A stretch of DNA of 64,000 nt from Torreya grandis (GCA_037957365.1 JARHVA010003187.1:974001-1038000), one strand, 5' to 3'. Shown: positions 37,881 to 51,150, numbered from the stretch's first letter. Notes: generated from the letters alone by a model not told the origin. Made by a program: numbers and translations.

Positions 37881-39120
37881 CATATAGAATAAAGAAAACC
37901 TATCTATACCTTGTTTGGGTTAACAATAAATTTTGGTTTTGTAACCTTATATTCCATTTGAGGTAGCTGGTGAAGAGCATGATTATTCAATCTTTCCTTC
38001 TCTTGATTTCTATGGAGAATGTGGAGATGAAATATATATGAATATTTATAGTAATATTATTATAACATATATATGGACAAGTGTTTTTAATTTTCACTTT
38101 GATCATAGTTATTTCCCATTGAAAGTCCACATGACCCTAAACTTAGAATTTTGTATACTTTACTCTTTGTAGTGAATCTTGTCTTTGATTCAAAAAATGA
38201 TAGAGAAGGGTTTATAATGGTTATATAAGGTGGTGATAAACTTATTATTGATTATAGATTCCTTTGATGTTGAAAAACCTAGAGACCTTGCATACCCCTA
38301 TTTCTAACATACAAAATACAGTGTTGAATGGCTGAGATTTCTTGTTTGTGAATGCCCTAAGGGTTGTAAAAACTTGATCATTGAAGGAAAAAGTTTCAAT
38401 AATTTTAGAAAAACCTAATCCAAGAATTATATCATCTTTAAATTCCTATTTGGACACTATATGTAATTATTTTTAGTCTTGGCCTATATAGTTGCTAAAA
38501 GCCCTGACTTTTAGGGTTTTGACCATAAGAAGAGATTCAACACTTAAAAATTCTTGAAAATTTGTAATATAGTGTGTCTTAGGATATATTAAGTGAATAA
38601 AGTGAGTTAATACTTTTAGCTTCTACATTATGTATTGTACTACCCTATAGGTAGTCAACTAGCCTAAGAGGCCTAGTGAGAAAGAGGCTAAAGAAGAAAG
38701 TTGAACTTAGGTGAAGAGTTGAGGACCAAAATTGATTTAAAGAAGGATTAGTGAAAATGGTGGTCAAACATAGTGTTTTTTTGGTTAAAGTGTCTCCATA
38801 ATGGTCAAACCTTGGAGCTTTGTGCATTTCAAGGGTTAATTAGAATGCCAAGTAAGCCTAAAAGTACAAGATTTTTCAAAAGAACCTAACCCAATATTTT
38901 GTGTGAGGTAATGACATGGAAAAGGGTCTTAAAAAAATTATTATTTTTCCTTGAAGAGTCTGTGTATGTAACATAACATGAGGTTTTTCCTAAAACAGGG
39001 CTACAAGCCAACATAAAGGCTAAAGAGAGAAACCTAAGAAAAGATAAAAGAGAGATAGGTTAAAAAGTTGGAATTGTCTGCATGTGTAGGATAAGAAGTT
39101 CTAAGGTAGAATATAAATTA
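37881..39120. other. Unassigned interior of DNA transposon
   Basis: About 1.2 kb with no protein motif recognised on either strand. The minus-strand frame at 38,645-38,827 has no visible support. Confidence 0.4.
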
Positions 39121-39142
39121 ATACATAATATTAGATAAAAAG

Positions 39143-39355
39143 ACCCTCGATCAAAATCCTGAACACTTGCAAGCTGTTGACAAAGCTTTACATCAAAAGC
39201 ATGTACAAGAAACAGGTACAAAGAGAAGAAGGCCATTAAGACTAAGTGATAAGATTGTCATTAGTCATTTCCACTACACAATGAAATTTAAAAAATTTAA
39301 TTTAAAAAAATATGTAAGCTCTGAGATTTATAACATTAAAAAGAATAAATTTTAA
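39143..39355 (+). CDS. Possible small exon, unrecognised
   Basis: The plus strand reads TLDQNPEHLQAVDKALHQKH, then GTKRRRPLRLSDK, a hydrophilic, basic segment that looks more protein-like than its surroundings. It could be a late exon of the transposase-like gene, separated by the 557-bp array, or chance. No domain recognised. Confidence 0.25.
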   Translation, partial: TLDQNPEHLQAVDKALHQKHVQETGTKRRRPLRLSDKIVISHFHYTMKFKKFNLKKYVSSEIYNIKKNKF

Positions 39356-39674
39356 TCCTCATTTATGTGTACATATAACATTAAATTTGATATAAATAAT
39401 AATTTGGAAGATCAAAACAACACTATATAATAACATATAGTGAAATAAACATTGAATATAAATTATATATATCAAGCCATGATAGGCATACAATATAGGC
39501 ACATACATGTCTAATGTCAATAATATATATATTGGGCTATGATATCCATACAAAAATTTGCATCTACCAACATAGTATCTAATGTTTGTTGAATGTCACA
39601 TGTGCATTACAATGCCAAAAATATATTAATTACCATATAGGCAGACAAAATAGTACATCTCATGTGTGTAAGAC

Positions 39675-42600
39675 ATCCTATTCATCAAATAGCCTCCCTC
39701 TTTTTTCCTTCCTCAAAGAAGACTCTCTATGGAATGCCTTACTAGTAGATGGAGACCCATCTAATGTCTTGGATTGCTCCAAGGCCTGATTGCAGGTCCT
39801 ACATTCATAGATAGATTGTAGTTGATATTGTTTTAATACAAGAATTATTGCAAAATTAACATAAAATAAATTCAAATAATTGTTAAGAAATTAACTTTAA
39901 ACTACAATAAAAAAACATTCAAACATGTGCACTTAATGTAATCTCATGATCTTGCTCAATCTATTTTTCACTCTCAATCAAGTCAATGGTAGGCTTAGTT
40001 GTCCAAATAGTCATTTGAAATATGGGAGGACCATGATAAGTTTCCCCAATCACCATCTAAATAGGACTATTAGTTATCATAGGATAGCCTTGCATACACA
40101 ATACATAAACATAATTTATATTTACCCCAAGTACACATGCACTAAAATTATTAAAACAAGTCTATTTTTACAATTCAAAATTACAAGAACCAATATATAC
40201 CTCTGTCAGTGCTTGTGCCAATGACATTGTAATAGTAATGTCTATGTCTATCTCATCTCATAGAGATGGAGGAGTGTCAATACCAACCATCAAATATTCA
40301 TTTAAACATGGTCGAACACTTAGTTTAATATAGATTACATCAAATCTTATATATGGAAACTAAAAAGATCAATAGAAGCACTTTTCCATATAAAATATCT
40401 ATCTATATAAGTACATGAATATAATGATACATTATAGGACATAAGAAGACAAGCATGCACATGAAAATACACTTAGATATGAAATTAGAAGTGTTAGAAC
40501 AACAACCTTGTACCAAAACAAAAATTAGAGGATTAAAACTATGAAAGGGAATATATAATGTACTAGTTTATTTTTTTTCAAATTGATAAGTATAAATATA
40601 ATTGCCTCAATATCTTCAATCTATGCTATATTACATGTTGGACTATATTGGTTGTTGAGTTATTACTTGTCTAAAAATAGGGGTTTGACTTAGGGCTGGA
40701 CCCTCGTAACTAGTTCCTTTTGGATGAATTTTCAAGATTAACTTAGAGTATTTAGGTATATTTTAAATTTTGTTTTAAAAATGTGGGCTTACATTTGATG
40801 GAGTAGATTGATGAAGTATGATTGGTTTCCTAGTATTATAGAGAAATTAATAACTAATGATTTGGCCACACTATATATAATAGGGATACTCTAGATTGTG
40901 TAGATGGGGATTGTTTTCCCATCGAGTAGATTCCTTTGCTTGACCTATTCACCAAATAAGATGTGTCATGTAAAATAGTTTAAGGTTATGATTAGGATAC
41001 TAGGCTTTTCAGCTAAAGGCAGGGTTGTGGCCTTAATAGAGGATTTTGATAGAGGTAAGGTTGTTAATTAGGTATAATACTTTTGTGTATGATTACATAA
41101 ACCCTACATTTATCATGGGCTAGGTGTATAATAAAATGACCCCTTACTAGTGAGTGTTAGAGATTGGGATAGTGGGGGCCATAAGGGCTTCTAGTTGGAT
41201 AGGTATTCCACCATTGAGAGACTTTTCATGAGTGGTGGACACACTAAAAATGATATATTTGGTAGTTATACTATATTAGGTTATTTTAGGATAGTTTGTG
41301 AATAAGGTGGACACTCTACTACCATCACAAGCAAAATTAGGAGAGTACTAATTGGAGGAGTACATTTAAAAATATATCCTATGTTTAGGTTGCAATTATG
41401 GTAGGATGCAAACATTAAGTACAACCACCACCATAATATGTAGATACTTAGATGTATAAACAAGCATAGGATAGAGGGTGAGGATATGAAGTTTAGGGGA
41501 AAACAAGGGTGAGCATACACTTGTTTGAGAAGAACCAACATGATAGGAGGAGAATGCTAAGATGAGGTCCAATTAGGAATTATGCTTAGGCTAACATGAA
41601 TTTACCCAAATAAAGTAGTGAGCAAGTTTATTTTTAGTTAATTTTTATGTTACTTTTTAATTAATTGCTCAGTTATTGTTTCTTTATGTGACTGGATATC
41701 TAATTTATTCTCTTGTTATATGGTTTTAGAGTGAAACACTTACTGGTGGATCATGATCAAAGAAACATTGGTTAGGATTTTTTATGTGAGGATTATTTGA
41801 TCCTCGATAATATTTTGGTCGATGCATTTCTCCATGTGTGAATAAGCAAGAATACGTATGTTTTTCTCCCTAATTATCATATATATACATGGATTTTCCT
41901 CATAATAAGAGAGAGATAGTTGGCCTAGAGGAAAATATGGTTGGTTTATAGTCTTAGGTGAAGAGTCTCAATGATATTATTAGGGCTAGGGAAGGTTAGG
42001 ATCCATATATCCAAATAATAGTGGGAGGTACATCACCCACGTAGGTATAAGTAAGAGACACAAAAGTAGAGAAATCATATCCCACATCACTCATCAACAT
42101 GTATATGTAAGCAATTATAGTCATAAAAAATTTAAAGAGCAAAACATTTATGTAAACAATTTTTACCTCTATATATGTAAATGGTGTCATCCTAACAGAG
42201 GTAGATATAGTTATGGATGGCCCAATAGTTGGATTTGAATGTGAAAATAATAGCTGTGACAAACCAAATACTATAAATACTGGTTGTGATGATAAATGAA
42301 CCGTCACATCCTGTAACATAGAAAATTACATATATATTATATTAAATTTTTATGTAAATTAATTATTAGCTTAGAAATTAAATTTGCAAATATAACTTAA
42401 ATTTAACATGGCATTTATATAAAATATACTTTCAGTTGTGTGGTGACTAATGATTGCATGTCGAATGTGCATGCTAAAAACTCATCACTCATAAGAATAT
42501 GATCTAAGCCATCTAAACCATCGATGCCAAGATAATCAGAAGGTCCCATACACATATCTCCACATGAACTTCAAGGGTGGGGTTAGGGTTGGGTATCTTT

Positions 42601-43640
42601 TGGTGTATCTATTGCATCACTCTATGAAATCCTACTCGTATGCTAAATGAGTGTATCAATGAGTGAGTTAAGAACATAGAGAGTGTCTATCTCCATGACT
42701 TGTTGAACCATGGAGGGTATCTCAAGCTCAAGAGGCTTTTGGATATAAATTCACACAGGTTGATTAGGTACATGACGTACAACTTGTCAATCCTACATAG
42801 GGCCTTTTCCTTGGCCTTAAAACTTACTAAAATAAAAATAATTGGTATCTAATTGAGGACAAACTCACAGTAGAGTTTCCTCAAAAAACATAAAGGGACC
42901 TTATGGTTGTTACATGGTGGATAATCAAATAACATCCACCATCGATCCCAAAAATTGGTCATGATTAAGTTATGTACATAGCGATGGATAGGAAAATGTT
43001 TGGCCATCATGGGAAAGGGGGTATTGGTGGTTGGGTCGATGAATAGAGCACAAATATCAACTTTTAAAATTTTTAAATTATTAACCTAAAGGGCTAATAA
43101 CTTGTCAACATAATAGGCCCTAAAAGTATCTTTATATGAGGTCCATCAATCAATTTGACTCATTATTGAGTCAATTTAACCTAATAAGGTTTATAGGGAA
43201 TCAACTAGCTAGGTGCGGTGGGGGTTGGTTGAATTGGGATATCTCATTCTATACATTAGATCTTCAATTTCAAGTTTGTTTCCAACAATATTGTCAATCA
43301 AAAACTCTTGACTGCTAGGGGGTTTTGGGAAACTATAGGAGGGTTAGGTGGAGGGATAGGAGGAACCACATGGTTTTGTGGAGGGTTAGGAGGAGGAGCA
43401 ACTAGAGGGTTGGGAGGGTTAGTAGGATGGGATGTTAGAAAAAAAAAATATAATTGAAAATTATGAAAATTATGAAAAATTAGGGTTAAATAGAGAATAT
43501 TTTGATGACTTACCTCTCCTACATGGTGGCATCATCGATAAACATGCCTATGGGTTGAATTATGTCACTTCCTGGCACTAGTTTGCACAAAATGTGATTA
43601 TGAAGCAACCTAAGAGGAGAAAATGCGAATTCAAAATGAA
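39675..43640 (-). pseudogene. Second, multi-exon gene of the DNA transposon (function unknown)
   Basis: Minus-strand protein-like segments with plausible splice signals run leftwards from the right end of the element. First exon end: SDIIQPIGMFIDDATM, donor GTAAGT at about 43,514. An intron ends TACTAAC...CCTCTAG near 43,401. Next comes a Pro-rich segment, then EFLIDNIVGNKLEIEDLMYR and MTNFWDRWWMLFDY. Another acceptor, TATGTTACAG, sits near 42,313, followed by DVTVHLSSQPVFIVF. A donor lies at about 40,200 after ITMSLAQALTEV, and a last exon has acceptor ATGAATGTAG (about 39,800), then CNQALEQSKTLDGSPS and the stop. Several internal stops show decay. I do not recognise the protein. It is convergent with the transposase-like gene. 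Confidence 0.45.
40330..41960. other. Intronic or unassigned DNA within the second gene
   Basis: No motif recognised. The minus-strand frame at 41,281-41,541 is hydrophobic but unsupported. This stretch would be intron if the exons on either side belong to one transcript. Confidence 0.3.
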
Positions 43641-43684
43641 CACATTTTGCATTCAAAATTCTAATTTTTTTTTGGGGACATAGG

Positions 43685-43876
43685 GAATGTGATCACATTA
43701 TTAACATGATCATGTTAGCATTAATAATGTGATTGCATTATTGTTTAATATAACATGATCACGTTATTAACTAATGGAATCATGTTATGGCTCATCAATC
43801 CTGAGCCTAGCCTTAAACAATACGATCATGTTAATTAAATAATGTGATCACATTATTAATTAACATGATTAACTTT
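43685..43876. promoter_or_regulatory. Palindrome cluster 3 (TGATCA-centred), right subterminal
   Basis: Seven to eight copies start at 43,685, 43,702, 43,725, 43,751, 43,772, 43,818, 43,840 (perfect TAATGTGATCACATTA, 43,840-43,855) and a weak one at 43,861. The cluster ends 45 bp from the right terminus and lies just upstream of the second gene on the minus strand, so it could serve both as subterminal transposase-binding sites and as promoter elements. Confidence 0.65.
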
Positions 43877-43882
43877 CATTAA

Positions 43883-43920
43883 ATGTCCATGGAATTATCC
43901 CCAAACTTTATGCACTTACC
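43883..43920 (-). repeat. Right terminal inverted repeat
   Basis: Read on the minus strand it starts GGTAAGTGCATAAAGTTTGG and ends CCATGGACAT, matching the left end. Nine bases shorter than the left copy owing to one indel. Confidence 0.8.
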
Positions 43921-43926
43921 CAAAAG
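43921..43926. repeat. Right target site duplication of giant DNA transposon (CAAAAG)
   Basis: Identical to 26,388-26,393. It is followed by ATTGTTAAATAT, the continuation of copy B as in copy A at 14,418. Confidence 0.8.
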
Positions 43927-45388
43927 ATTGTTAAATATATTTTGATTTTGGTGATCATCAGTTTGTGAACATGATTATTTTTTAGGATCATCAAATGTAT
44001 TTTTTTCATACATAAGGTCTTGGATCATATTTTTCAAGGTGAAACATTAGTTCATAAAATTCCCATGGCTTTCGTGATAGTCACAATAAGCATTTGAATC
44101 ATATTCTTTCAGTATAGGTTGACTCATATCAACCTTTATAGGATGAGGGAGAGATATGATGTGACATTCCATAAGCTTTAGAAGTAATGGAGATAGAGAT
44201 TCTTGTAAGAGTGTAAATCATCTCCTTGGTTAATTGGATAAGACAAGTTGATTAGGTATTGTGGAAGCACATTAATTGTAGTAGTTTTTTCCTTTTTAGG
44301 CTCTATAGGTTTCAAATTATAACTTGGTTTGATATTAAACTTGTTGTTTTATATACTCGATGGGTTTGCTAAATACTTGAGTTTGTTCAATGATATAAGT
44401 TTCATTTCAAAATAATGAACTCATGTAATGGGATAAGAAAACTTTGTTATAATATTTCTTGAAGTTATTTATCTACCATTGGAATTATCATGATAACCAA
44501 CATTGTCTTGTATCTTAAACAAATAATTGATAGTTTAATTGGTTCCATGTTTGATATTTATAATTTAGGCATAGGAAACCTTTTTAGTAATATTGATAGA
44601 GAAGTATGCCAAAAAGTAATCTGCAAGAGTTTTTCAATCTTTTATTGATTGGATTGGTATTTCTTAGAACCACCTTAGAGTATAGTCCTTGAGGCTCGTT
44701 GGAAATAATTTAGTCAAAATTTTATCATTGGAAGCATAATCAAGGCATGCCACATAGAAATATAAAATATATTGTTCAATATCACCCTTGCCATCATAAA
44801 AAGTGAACTTTGGTACAATAATCCATTTGGTAAGGTGTGTAATGATATTTAAGGTGAAAGAGAGTTATTCAACACCTCTTGTGAATAATAGCATAAGGTG
44901 ATTTTGCATAATTTGGTTTAATATCTATAACCTTAGCCTGAAAAAGTTTTATAGTTTCAAAAAGAGATTTCTCATATTAATTACTAAGGTTTGAAGTTTG
45001 AGAAGTCACTAAAAGAAATTTACACATTGTTTGAGTGGATATAGGCATTGAAACTAGTAATTGGGTTGAGGTTTTAATGTTTCTCATGTAAGATGTAATA
45101 ATAATAGTTTCAAGGAATAAAGGTGTAAAACACATATCCCATGCCTCCATTAGAATTATGAAGTTATAATGTGCTCATGGGAAAAGTTATCGATATAGAA
45201 TCAGTTGTAGCACCACCTAAGGACTCATCATAACTAGGTGAGGATGCCTTAGTCTTAACATGTTTGTTGATTTCATCTCTTTTAACATACAAAAATCCAT
45301 CCATTAAGCTCTTGTTATTATTAATATGAGTGACTAATGATTCTTTATCTTCCATTTGAAAGGAAGTCTTTTGATTAAAATTTTCCAT
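43927..45388 (-). pseudogene. gag remnant of gypsy-related copy B
   Basis: Begins at 45,388 with MENFNQKTSFQMEDKESLV, a 74-codon open start that also reads TKASSPSYDESLGGA. The Cys-containing end lies near 44,100-44,010 (NAYCDY, then LKNMIQ-like sequence) in broken frame. It is cut from its protease by the DNA transposon, which sits in the gag-protease linker. Better preserved at the start than copy A. Confidence 0.65.
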
Positions 45389-48099
45389 TGATTACAAGCA
45401 AAACAATTAGAATTTGAAAAAATACAACAAAATGATATCCAACCTAACTAAAAACTCCTAGCTAACTAAAAACACTAGGAATTAGATTTTTTTTGCATTC
45501 ACATAGGTTGGTTTCACCAAATATTTAACCATAAATTGATATAGGTCAATATAGTATAAGTTTAAAAATATATAAATGAATAAACACAAGGATGATAGAG
45601 CTAATTAATTACAAACTTAGATAAATCATAGTCTAAATTTAATTTTCAAATATGTTAAAAATAATAAGAACAACTATTGATTGGTATTATAATAAATGGA
45701 AAATAAGAGTACATAGTAGGTTTACTATGCACATGTAGATCTTATATGGAACATGTTGGAGGTAGACTACATCTAGAATTTAGATCAATCATCATATTCT
45801 ATAAATTTACACACTATGGCCTCATATGCTTGTGTTAGATTCAAATTGTTGTATCAACTTTGGTGTCTGAGTTAAGCGTAGGTATCTAGTACATAATAGT
45901 GACTAGATCTAGGCATGACCACCTTGAACCTTATTTTTTTTTCTTTTTCACTATCATGATCATAGGTTGGTGCTCCTTATCATATGATCAAACCCTAGCT
46001 TCTTTACCCTTATAGTTACTATGAAAAAAATGGGTAAGTGGGTACATGGTGTCAAGCTGCCCTAAGGACCCCTATGTCAATGTGCACTACCTAGATATTA
46101 AATGCTCTGAATAGGTCTTCAAACTTATGAATTTCTCCCCTACGTGTTAGTTTTTGTGTGCATAAGGATGAAATATGTGATATGTAAGTACATAAAGTAA
46201 CCTGGCTTGTAACTTGTCAAATCTTTCTCATGGGATGATCCTTTAGTACTTAAGAGCTATGTGGATATTGATCTTATGCATGAGAATGAATTAGGGATGA
46301 ATATGGTATATTTGATCATTTTAATGCTTGATTGAGTGTTTTTAATAAGTTGCCTTGTGAGCTACTATGTCTTTTATGATGTCAAGAATGAATGAGGATT
46401 GATCATGAATATATACCAATCCTTTAGGTAAATATGTTGCATTAAATAACTTAGTTTGACCATAAGTACATGATACAATTACAAATTTCATGACTTTATG
46501 GAATTGGACACTTAGTTTGGCATATGACACTTGATTCAACATAGGCTTTTAGTTTGGACATAAATGTTTGGGTAGATGGAAAATAGCTAAAGGTTTAAAA
46601 ATTGCATGGGATGATAATAAGTAGGTTTATTAAATTTTTAGTAGCATATAAGGCCTAGTCATTACAATAATATATGGTCAAAATAAGAGATAATAAATAG
46701 GCATAAGAGATAACAGATGTGAGCCTTTCAATAATGGAAAGGTCTAGGAACTGAAGGGTAAAACCATGAGAAGTACTTTCCAAGTATACAATACTAAGGT
46801 AATATATAACTCATATTTAGTATCTACACCAATATACTCTAATATTCACTGAACACATTCATCGTGTTTACCTAAGACTCTGTCGGCACAAAACATGATT
46901 GTGAAAACTTAGAGTGTTATATGGTCACAAATAATTTAAAGACCATATGTGGCCTCCACATGAATTGGATAATTAGGGTGTCCTCCATTAGACTTAGACT
47001 AGGAATGCTAAAAATTTGGCCTTGTTGAGGCTTAAATCCTCCATGGTCACTTAGTAAATAGATTTGTCGATCATGATGAATACATAGAGATACGTGTTTG
47101 GCCTATAAAAATTATAACTTAGGATTGTGAATAGAAATGTTAACCAAAATGTGATCTCAAAAATTGCCTTGCTCTTATTAAATTGTTTACAAAAGTGCTT
47201 ATTCACCTTGTAACCTCCTACATTAGTAATATTGAATGTCAAATGAAAAATTTGGTATAAATATCAATATTTATTTATTTGCAACACCTTATAATTTTTC
47301 GTCTATTATTTTTATAATAATTTTAAACAATTCATGATGGTACAATGTAAGTCCACATCATAAAATAAATTCTAACCTCCATCTCACACTGATTTTTTCC
47401 TTCACTTTTACTTCACTTCTTTCACTCTGTCAGCATTCCTTCATTAAATTTTTAGTAGTATCTTGAACCAAAATTTCTTTACATATTATACTTTATATTT
47501 TACATTTTAAAAAAAAAATTAAAATAATTACTTTTTATGTAGATAGGTATTCACCAACCATATAGAGCCATATGTTGTGTACCTAGACAACAACCCATAA
47601 CACATGTTAGAGGATGAATATAATAACATTGCCCTAATTCTAATTCACGGTGCATGTTGGCATAATTTTTTCATAAGAATTTATAATGGTATGTGGTTTT
47701 TTTTTTTCCTGTTGAAAACATGATGGCTGATATAGAAGTCTAAGTGGTTAATAAATTAAAATAATGGACTGAGTATTGTTTTTCCCATGTTGGAAAGCCT
47801 TTTGTCTGGATATGTATGTCACTAAGTTAAACACTATGAATAATTTTGGTGATGGATCTAAATTACTCTGTAAGGTTGTAGAGACCTATTTTATGTGGCA
47901 TTAACAACATACAATAAAAAATTTAATATATGTATGAGTTAACCATCTATAAGATAAATGTTAATATTACACCGAGAGCAATTTTTTTTTACACTTTCAA
48001 ATCAAGGTAATTTTTAAATATATTTTATTATCTTAGAAGATGTTTTTTTTGAAAATTATGTGGACAAGTTTTGGTTAAGGATGACATCATTTGAAAGTA
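45389..48099. other. Non-coding 5' region of gypsy-related copy B
   Basis: Collinear with 15,956-18,419. No protein motif found. Short frames at 46,342 and 47,051 are not conserved in copy A. Confidence 0.5.
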
Positions 48100-49460
48100 G
48101 GATTTATCCTCTAAAAAACATAAATAATTTCATATGTTTCCATTATTTTTTATATTATTATGTTGTTTGATGTCATGGAATCATTGGCTTCTTGTAAAGA
48201 GAGTTTTTTTAATGTTCATTTATTTTGATGATAAATATGTTGTAAATAAACTTTTTATTTTTTATTGGCTTTAGCGTTTGATAAAAAGCAATTCATGGGT
48301 AACTACGTGGGCAAGTGAAAGTATGATTTGTCCTTTGAAAACCATAAATAATTCATTGTGTTTACATTTTTTTAGCGTTATGTTGTTTGATGACATGGAA
48401 TCATTATTTTCTTTAAAATAGATCTCGATTGATACTCTTTTGTTTAGTGGTAACAAGACAACAAATACATCATTTATATAGATTGACGCCCATAGACTAA
48501 AAATTGGGAACATAACTATTTTCAAATGAGTTAACATAGTGTCTTATAATAACCCTTTTTTTCTAAATGACTATATTGGTTGTTCACAGTTATATATGAC
48601 TACTTGATGGCATGGAATCACTGAGTTGTTGAAAAGAGAGTTTTTTTTATGCTCATTTTCTTTAGTTAAGTATATTATGTAAACACTATTAATTTTGTTG
48701 GTATTATTATTTTAGTGAAGGCATTTAGTAGGGAACTCTATGGACAAGTGACGGTAGGATATATTAACTGAACAACATAAATAAATAAGTTTTCCATTAT
48801 TTTATATAATATTGTGTTGTCTAATGGCATGGAATGATTAGATTCTTGTAAATAGATCTCTATTTATGATATTTTATTTGTGGAAGTGGGAAAATGAAGA
48901 CTTGATCTTTTGATAACTCAACACACATAGATTAGAGGCTAGGCATATAACCTTTGCCAGGTGAGTTAACACGATGTATCAAAATCACCCCATTTTATGA
49001 ATGAATATATGTTTTGTCCATTGTTCTTCATGAATAATTGATGCCATGTTATAATTGGCTTATTTTAAATCTATCTTTATTGATGCTCTTTTTTCCACTG
49101 GTAGTGGGATAATGAATCCTTGTATTTCGATATCTCAATACACATATATTAGATACATGATGTGAACCTACCCCTTCTTCTAAATGACTATACATTGGGA
49201 ATTTACGGTTACTTATGACTTTTCATTACATTTTTTTCCCCATGAACTTCAATACATGTCTTTAGATTTTTTATTTATTTTTGTGCATAGTATTGTTTTA
49301 ATGTATGGACAAGTTCCATAAGTGTTAAAATTGAATGAAGGTAAGTTTTATCCTATGAAAAACATAATGAATTAGTTATTTTCATTTTTTAATTGATTCA
49401 TGTTGGTTGATATTATGAAATCATTATATTCTTGTAAATTGAGCCCTATTATTTCCCTTT
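48100..49460. repeat. Degenerate ~218-bp tandem repeats (copy B)
   Basis: CATGGAATCATTG-type motifs at about 48,176, 48,398, 48,612 and 48,832, then a later copy at about 49,410. Matches the array in copy A and shows the period more clearly. Confidence 0.6.
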
Positions 49461-50612
49461 TAAGTTACTTCAAATTAAAGACCTTTAAATTTGGATAAGA
49501 CATATTGGAATCATGGTCTTTAAAATCATTAGCTTCTTGTTTTAGTTATAAACATTTAAGGGAATTAAACCTATAAATTGGCATTTATATTATATTTTAT
49601 TAGATATTATTCTATAATATTATGTATGATTATATGAATATTAAAATTATATAGTTATATAATGTTAATTCTATTCACATAATAATAATGTTAATATTAT
49701 TGGTTTAAAATATAAATAGTATTATAATATTATAATTTATATAGTTATATAATAATAGTTATAATATAGATAGGTTACGTTTTTATTTTGAATTTTAGTT
49801 ACATATAAGAAAAAATAGTGTGTGTTTTTTCTTTGTTTTTTATAGTTTATGAGAATAATTTTAACATTGGTATGATGTTTTGGATGGAAAAATGTTTTAG
49901 GTAGCAAGTTTGTTTTGGAAAGAAATTATTTTTTCCTGAAACTAGATTGTGTATTGGTTTACATGAAATGAAATTGATTGTGTACGATGATTTATTTCTT
50001 GAAAACATTATTTCTTATTTTGTTTCTTCTTTTTATTTTAATAAAAAAGCATTATAATTTTTATTTAATTGATAAAAGTGTCATTTCATGTGTGCGTGTG
50101 CACTTAAAGTAGGTTTCATAATTTGCATTTTTTTACATTATGATCAACAATTAATGATTTTAAAATTAGAAATTAAAATTATCATTATTATTATTTTTAT
50201 TTATAATAAACTATAAAATGATCAATATCAAGAAGTGTATGGCATCATTTTTCTAACTCATAATTTAGTTATGTGCACTTCTGTTGCAGCCAATAATTGA
50301 TGTGTGTCACTAGACTTATTTCCAATATGAAACAACTCTTATATATCCCAAGCTAGATGGTAGATTGTATTGAAGCAAGGGTTTTTTAAGTTACCTAATA
50401 ACAAAATCATCACTATAAAACTAAAATTTTAAAATTATTGATGACTTAACCATTTAATTGGATTTGTTAAATATTTGAAATTGATTAGTGTTCGAATGAA
50501 GGTTTAATTACATATTTTATTATTTCTAGGACAAAAGAATTATTTTTCATAGCTATAATACATTTTGAAATTTTAATTTTATATTATATCAAGTTTTTTA
50601 TAAATTTATTAA

Positions 50613-50618
<6 letters not shown>

Positions 50619-50682
<64 letters not shown>

Positions 50683-50787
50683 TTTGAATGTAGTGAATTT
50701 ATAGCTAGTCGTTCATGATTCAATTAATTTTTTATTTGAAAAATTAAATTATTGTTAATAATATAACATTTACTAAATAGGGATATC

Positions 50788-50866
<79 letters not shown>

Positions 50867-50968
50867 GTAGTGAATTTATAACTAGTCATTCATGATTCAA
50901 TTAATTGCTTATTTGAAAAAGTAAATTGTTGTTAATAATATAATATTTACTAAATAGGGATATCCTTA
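50619..50968. repeat. Duplicated ~178-bp unit with two (TA)n runs
   Basis: TA runs at 50,619-50,680 and 50,790-50,864 are each followed by the same ~105-bp sequence (ATGTAGTGAATTTATA ... ACTAAATAGGGATATCC). Copy A has only one such unit, with TG/CA repeats in place of TA. Confidence 0.9.
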
Positions 50969-51105
50969 ATTTATTAAAATATGAGGTTGCTTTCATAATT
51001 GTTGAAGAATTATTTTGTGTTTCGATTGATTTTGAAATCTTGAATGTGTTAGTATCTTTATGTCTAGTTTTAGGTATTTAAAATACTATTTTTTCTTAAT
51101 AAAAG

Positions 51106-51120
51106 CAAATAATTATTTTC
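51106..51120. repeat. Left 15-bp target site duplication of LINE insertion
   Basis: CAAATAATTATTTTC, repeated exactly at 60,733-60,747. Copy A carries it once (21,326-21,340) in unbroken flanks. Confidence 0.95.
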
Positions 51121-51150
51121 ATTCATAAAACTAACAACCCAAGAAATTAA

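Larger units (their letters stand above)
26394..43920 (+). mobile_element. Giant (17.5 kb) TIR DNA transposon
   Basis: The ends are inverted repeats: the left starts GGTAAGTGCACAAAGTTG and the right, read on the minus strand, starts GGTAAGTGCATAAAGTTT; both go on to GGGGATAA and, after an indel, CCATGGACAT. A 6-bp duplication flanks it, and copy A shows the empty site. Inside, in order: a ~120-bp tandem array, ~1.43-kb tandem repeats, a palindrome cluster, a decayed transposase-like gene on the plus strand, a ~557-bp tandem array, and a spliced-looking gene on the minus strand ending near the right edge. The TIR does not match CACTA, TTAA or TA-type termini I know. I cannot assign a superfamily. 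Confidence 0.8.
43921..51120 (-). mobile_element. Gypsy-related element copy B, segment 2
   Basis: Collinear with 14,412-21,340 of copy A, including gag, the 218-bp repeats and the dinucleotide-repeat position. Ends with CAAATAATTATTTTC (51,106-51,120), the left target duplication of the LINE insertion, and resumes at 60,748. Confidence 0.85.

Noticed and set aside
26394..43920. Polinton/Maverick-like identity, suggested by the 6-bp duplication and the size
   Set aside because: TIRs are under 50 bp and no DNA polymerase B, retroviral-type integrase, capsid or packaging ATPase motif was seen.
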